Assembly (NCBI GenBank): GCA_002378605.1
Contig: DFSK01000034.1
Location: 1 to 6,904 of the forward strand
Reading direction: 5' to 3'
From: Alphaproteobacteria bacterium UBA3439
GTDB lineage: Bacteria; Pseudomonadota; Alphaproteobacteria; Puniceispirillales; Puniceispirillaceae
DNA length: 6,904 nt
Part shown: positions 5,660-6,904 of the stretch, in pieces
Layout of the letters: each line of letters starts with the position of its first letter
Numbering within the stretch: position 1 is the first letter of the stretch
Notes under the pieces: generated by a model
What the model saw: only the letters and a program-made list of their open reading frames with translations
Database searches by the model: none
Told to the model about the DNA's origin: nothing
Position numbers and translations under genes: made by a program

Positions 5660-6904
5660 TCAATGAATATTTGTGAAAAAACTTGCAATAACAAGTAAAA
5701 GCGCAAGCAGGGCCACGCGCCCGGGCCATGTTGGCGGTGGTGGGGCAACGGGTCTTTGCTGCGCGGCTTCGAAATCGCTTAGCAGTTTTGGTAATCGTGC
5801 CATGATTTGCATCATCTCATCAACAAGCTGTTCGGCGCGTTTTTTGACGCCTGCCTCATGCCGCATCCATGATTCGGCCATTGGCCGCGATAATTGCCAC
5901 ATATCGGCTTGGGGGTTTAATTGTCTGGCAACGCCTTCGGCCATCATCATGGTTTTCTGCAAAAGATTATATTGCGGTTGAACCTCGATTTCAAAGCGGG
6001 TCGCAAGCTGGAAAATCTGTCCAAGAACAACGCCAAGCGAGACATCACCAAGCGGTTTGCCCATCACCGGATCAGCAACAGCGCGAACCGACTGCGAAAA
6101 TTGATGAATCGAAACGCCCGCGCCAAGCATGCCGGCATCTTTATGTAATTTGGCAACCATATCATAATCGCGGTCAAGCATCGCGCTGAGCAACCGTGCC
6201 AGAAACAGCCGGTCTTGGAAATCGAGATAGCCCATAATGCCAAAATCAATTGGCACCAGCGTGCCATCGGCGCGGACAAAAATATTGCCAGGATGCATAT
6301 CGGCATGGAAATAGCCGTCGCGGAACACCTGATTGAAAAAGCTGCGGGCCGCATATTCGGTGATTTTTCCGATGTCATGGCCAGCGTTGGTCAGACGGTC
6401 GACATCATCAATCCGGATGCCATCGATCCATTCAATGATCAACATGCCTTTGGTGCTGTTTTCCAAATCCACCCATGGCACATAAATGCCGTCATCATCG
6501 CGCATATTATCGGCAAGCCGTCCCGCCGCTGCCGCTTCAAGGCGCAGATCAAGCTCCATCTCTGAGAGCTGTTTGAACTGAATTACCGCTGTCACCAGAT
6601 GCAGGCGCCGAAGGCCGGGCGCCAACCATTGCAGAATTTGCGCCAATGAATAGAACAATGCCGTATCCGCCAGCATATGTTTTTCAATATCAGGGCGAAG
6701 CAATTTAACCGCCACCTCGCGCCCGTCGCAAAGCGTGGCCCGATGCACCTGCGCAATCGATGCGGCGGCAACCGCCTCATCATTGAACTGGCTAAATAAT
6801 GTCTCGATGGGATGACCAATCTGTTTGGCAACCATCTGGCGCGCCCTCGCGGCGGCAAAAGGCGGCAAACGGTCTTGAAGCATGGTCAGTGACTGGCCAA
6901 GCTC
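5660..6904 (-). CDS. ubiB: UbiB, ABC1/ADCK-family atypical kinase for ubiquinone synthesis (5' end outside window)
   Basis: A membrane-associated ABC1/ADCK/UbiB protein-kinase-like ATPase required for ubiquinone biosynthesis in Proteobacteria. 414 codons are visible and the frame runs off the right edge, so about 90-120 N-terminal residues are probably missing. Numbering from the internal ATG at 6883: LQDRLPPF at 2-9, alanine-rich loop AAASIAQVHRA (39-49) in place of a normal kinase G-loop, nucleotide-binding K60 (VAVKLLRPDI), acidic motif SEMELDLRLEA around 107-117, catalytic HADMHPGN (193-200), and metal-binding DFG (213-215). The C-terminus has a proline-rich stretch (377-388) and one hydrophobic segment (about 389-404) that should anchor it in the inner membrane; E. 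coli UbiB is usually described with two. Upstream neighbour of coaBC in the same direction. In many alphaproteobacteria ubiE precedes it, outside this view. Confidence 0.95.
   Translation of the reverse strand, partial: ELGQSLTMLQDRLPPFAAARARQMVAKQIGHPIETLFSQFNDEAVAAASIAQVHRATLCDGREVAVKLLRPDIEKHMLADTALFYSLAQILQWLAPGLRRLHLVTAVIQFKQLSEMELDLRLEAAAAGRLADNMRDDDGIYVPWVDLENSTKGMLIIEWIDGIRIDDVDRLTNAGHDIGKITEYAARSFFNQVFRDGYFHADMHPGNIFVRADGTLVPIDFGIMGYLDFQDRLFLARLLSAMLDRDYDMVAKLHKDAGMLGAGVSIHQFSQSVRAVADPVMGKPLGDVSLGVVLGQIFQLATRFEIEVQPQYNLLQKTMMMAEGVARQLNPQADMWQLSRPMAESWMRHEAGVKKRAEQLVDEMMQIMARLPKLLSDFEAAQQRPVAPPPPTWPGRVALLALLLVIASFFTNIH

Noticed and set aside
6215..6565. Long open frames antisense to ubiB, coaBC, dut and the dehydrogenase gene as separate genes
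   Set aside because: They lie entirely opposite well-supported conserved genes, have no recognisable family motifs and no ribosome sites of note. They are shadows of codon usage in the real frames.
6884..6904. ELGQ at the window edge read as the KxGQ motif of UbiB
   Set aside because: The family motif normally lies about 25 residues before QDRLPPF, but here the gap is under 10. The residues probably belong to the helix before LQDRLPPF, and the true motif is likely outside the window.

Overview
The window holds ordinary chromosomal housekeeping genes of an alphaproteobacterium. The evidence is the gene order ubiB-coaBC-dut-moeB-like, a periplasmic tandem SH3-like protein divergent from a 2-hydroxyacid dehydrogenase, and proteins that resemble marine and Rhodospirillales-type relatives. 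Base composition looks close to balanced in the genes and AT-rich in the regulatory gaps. A SAR116-like marine alphaproteobacterium would fit, but this is an impression of style and not a demonstrated placement. There are no RNA genes, insertion sequences, phage genes or CRISPR arrays, and no gene-free stretch exceeds about 165 bases.

Layout: (1) 1-954, plus strand, is the 3' end of katG (catalase-peroxidase), closed by a strong intrinsic terminator at 987-1024. (2) 1040-1609, minus strand, is a secreted two-domain SH3-like protein that converges on katG. (3) A 164-bp divergent promoter region at 1610-1773 contains two mutually exclusive inverted repeats. (4) 1774-2760, plus strand, is a D-2-hydroxyacid dehydrogenase of the glyoxylate/hydroxypyruvate reductase type. 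(5) A convergent gap at 2761-2847 contains a 14-bp tandem repeat. (6) 2848-6904, minus strand, is a co-directional set read right to left: ubiB (cut by the window edge), coaBC, dut and a MoeB/ThiF-type E1-like enzyme. coaBC and dut overlap by ATGA, and dut and moeB are 6 bp apart, so these three are almost certainly one operon.

The genes cover oxidative defence (KatG), ubiquinone biosynthesis (UbiB), coenzyme A synthesis (CoaBC), dUTP hygiene (Dut), sulfur-carrier activation or a related adenylation (MoeB-like) and glyoxylate/hydroxypyruvate reduction. The genes themselves are familiar.

The one distinctly unusual feature is at the head of the coaBC operon. CoaBC carries about 80 extra N-terminal residues that look like a Cro/YdaS-type helix-turn-helix. 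No internal in-frame start would give a normal-length enzyme. Directly upstream, overlapping the predicted promoter, is a perfect 16-bp palindrome (GTGATAA-N2-TTATCAC) among further GTGA/TCAC half-sites. Together these suggest a CoA-biosynthetic enzyme that may bind its own promoter. This is an inference from sequence, not something the window proves.
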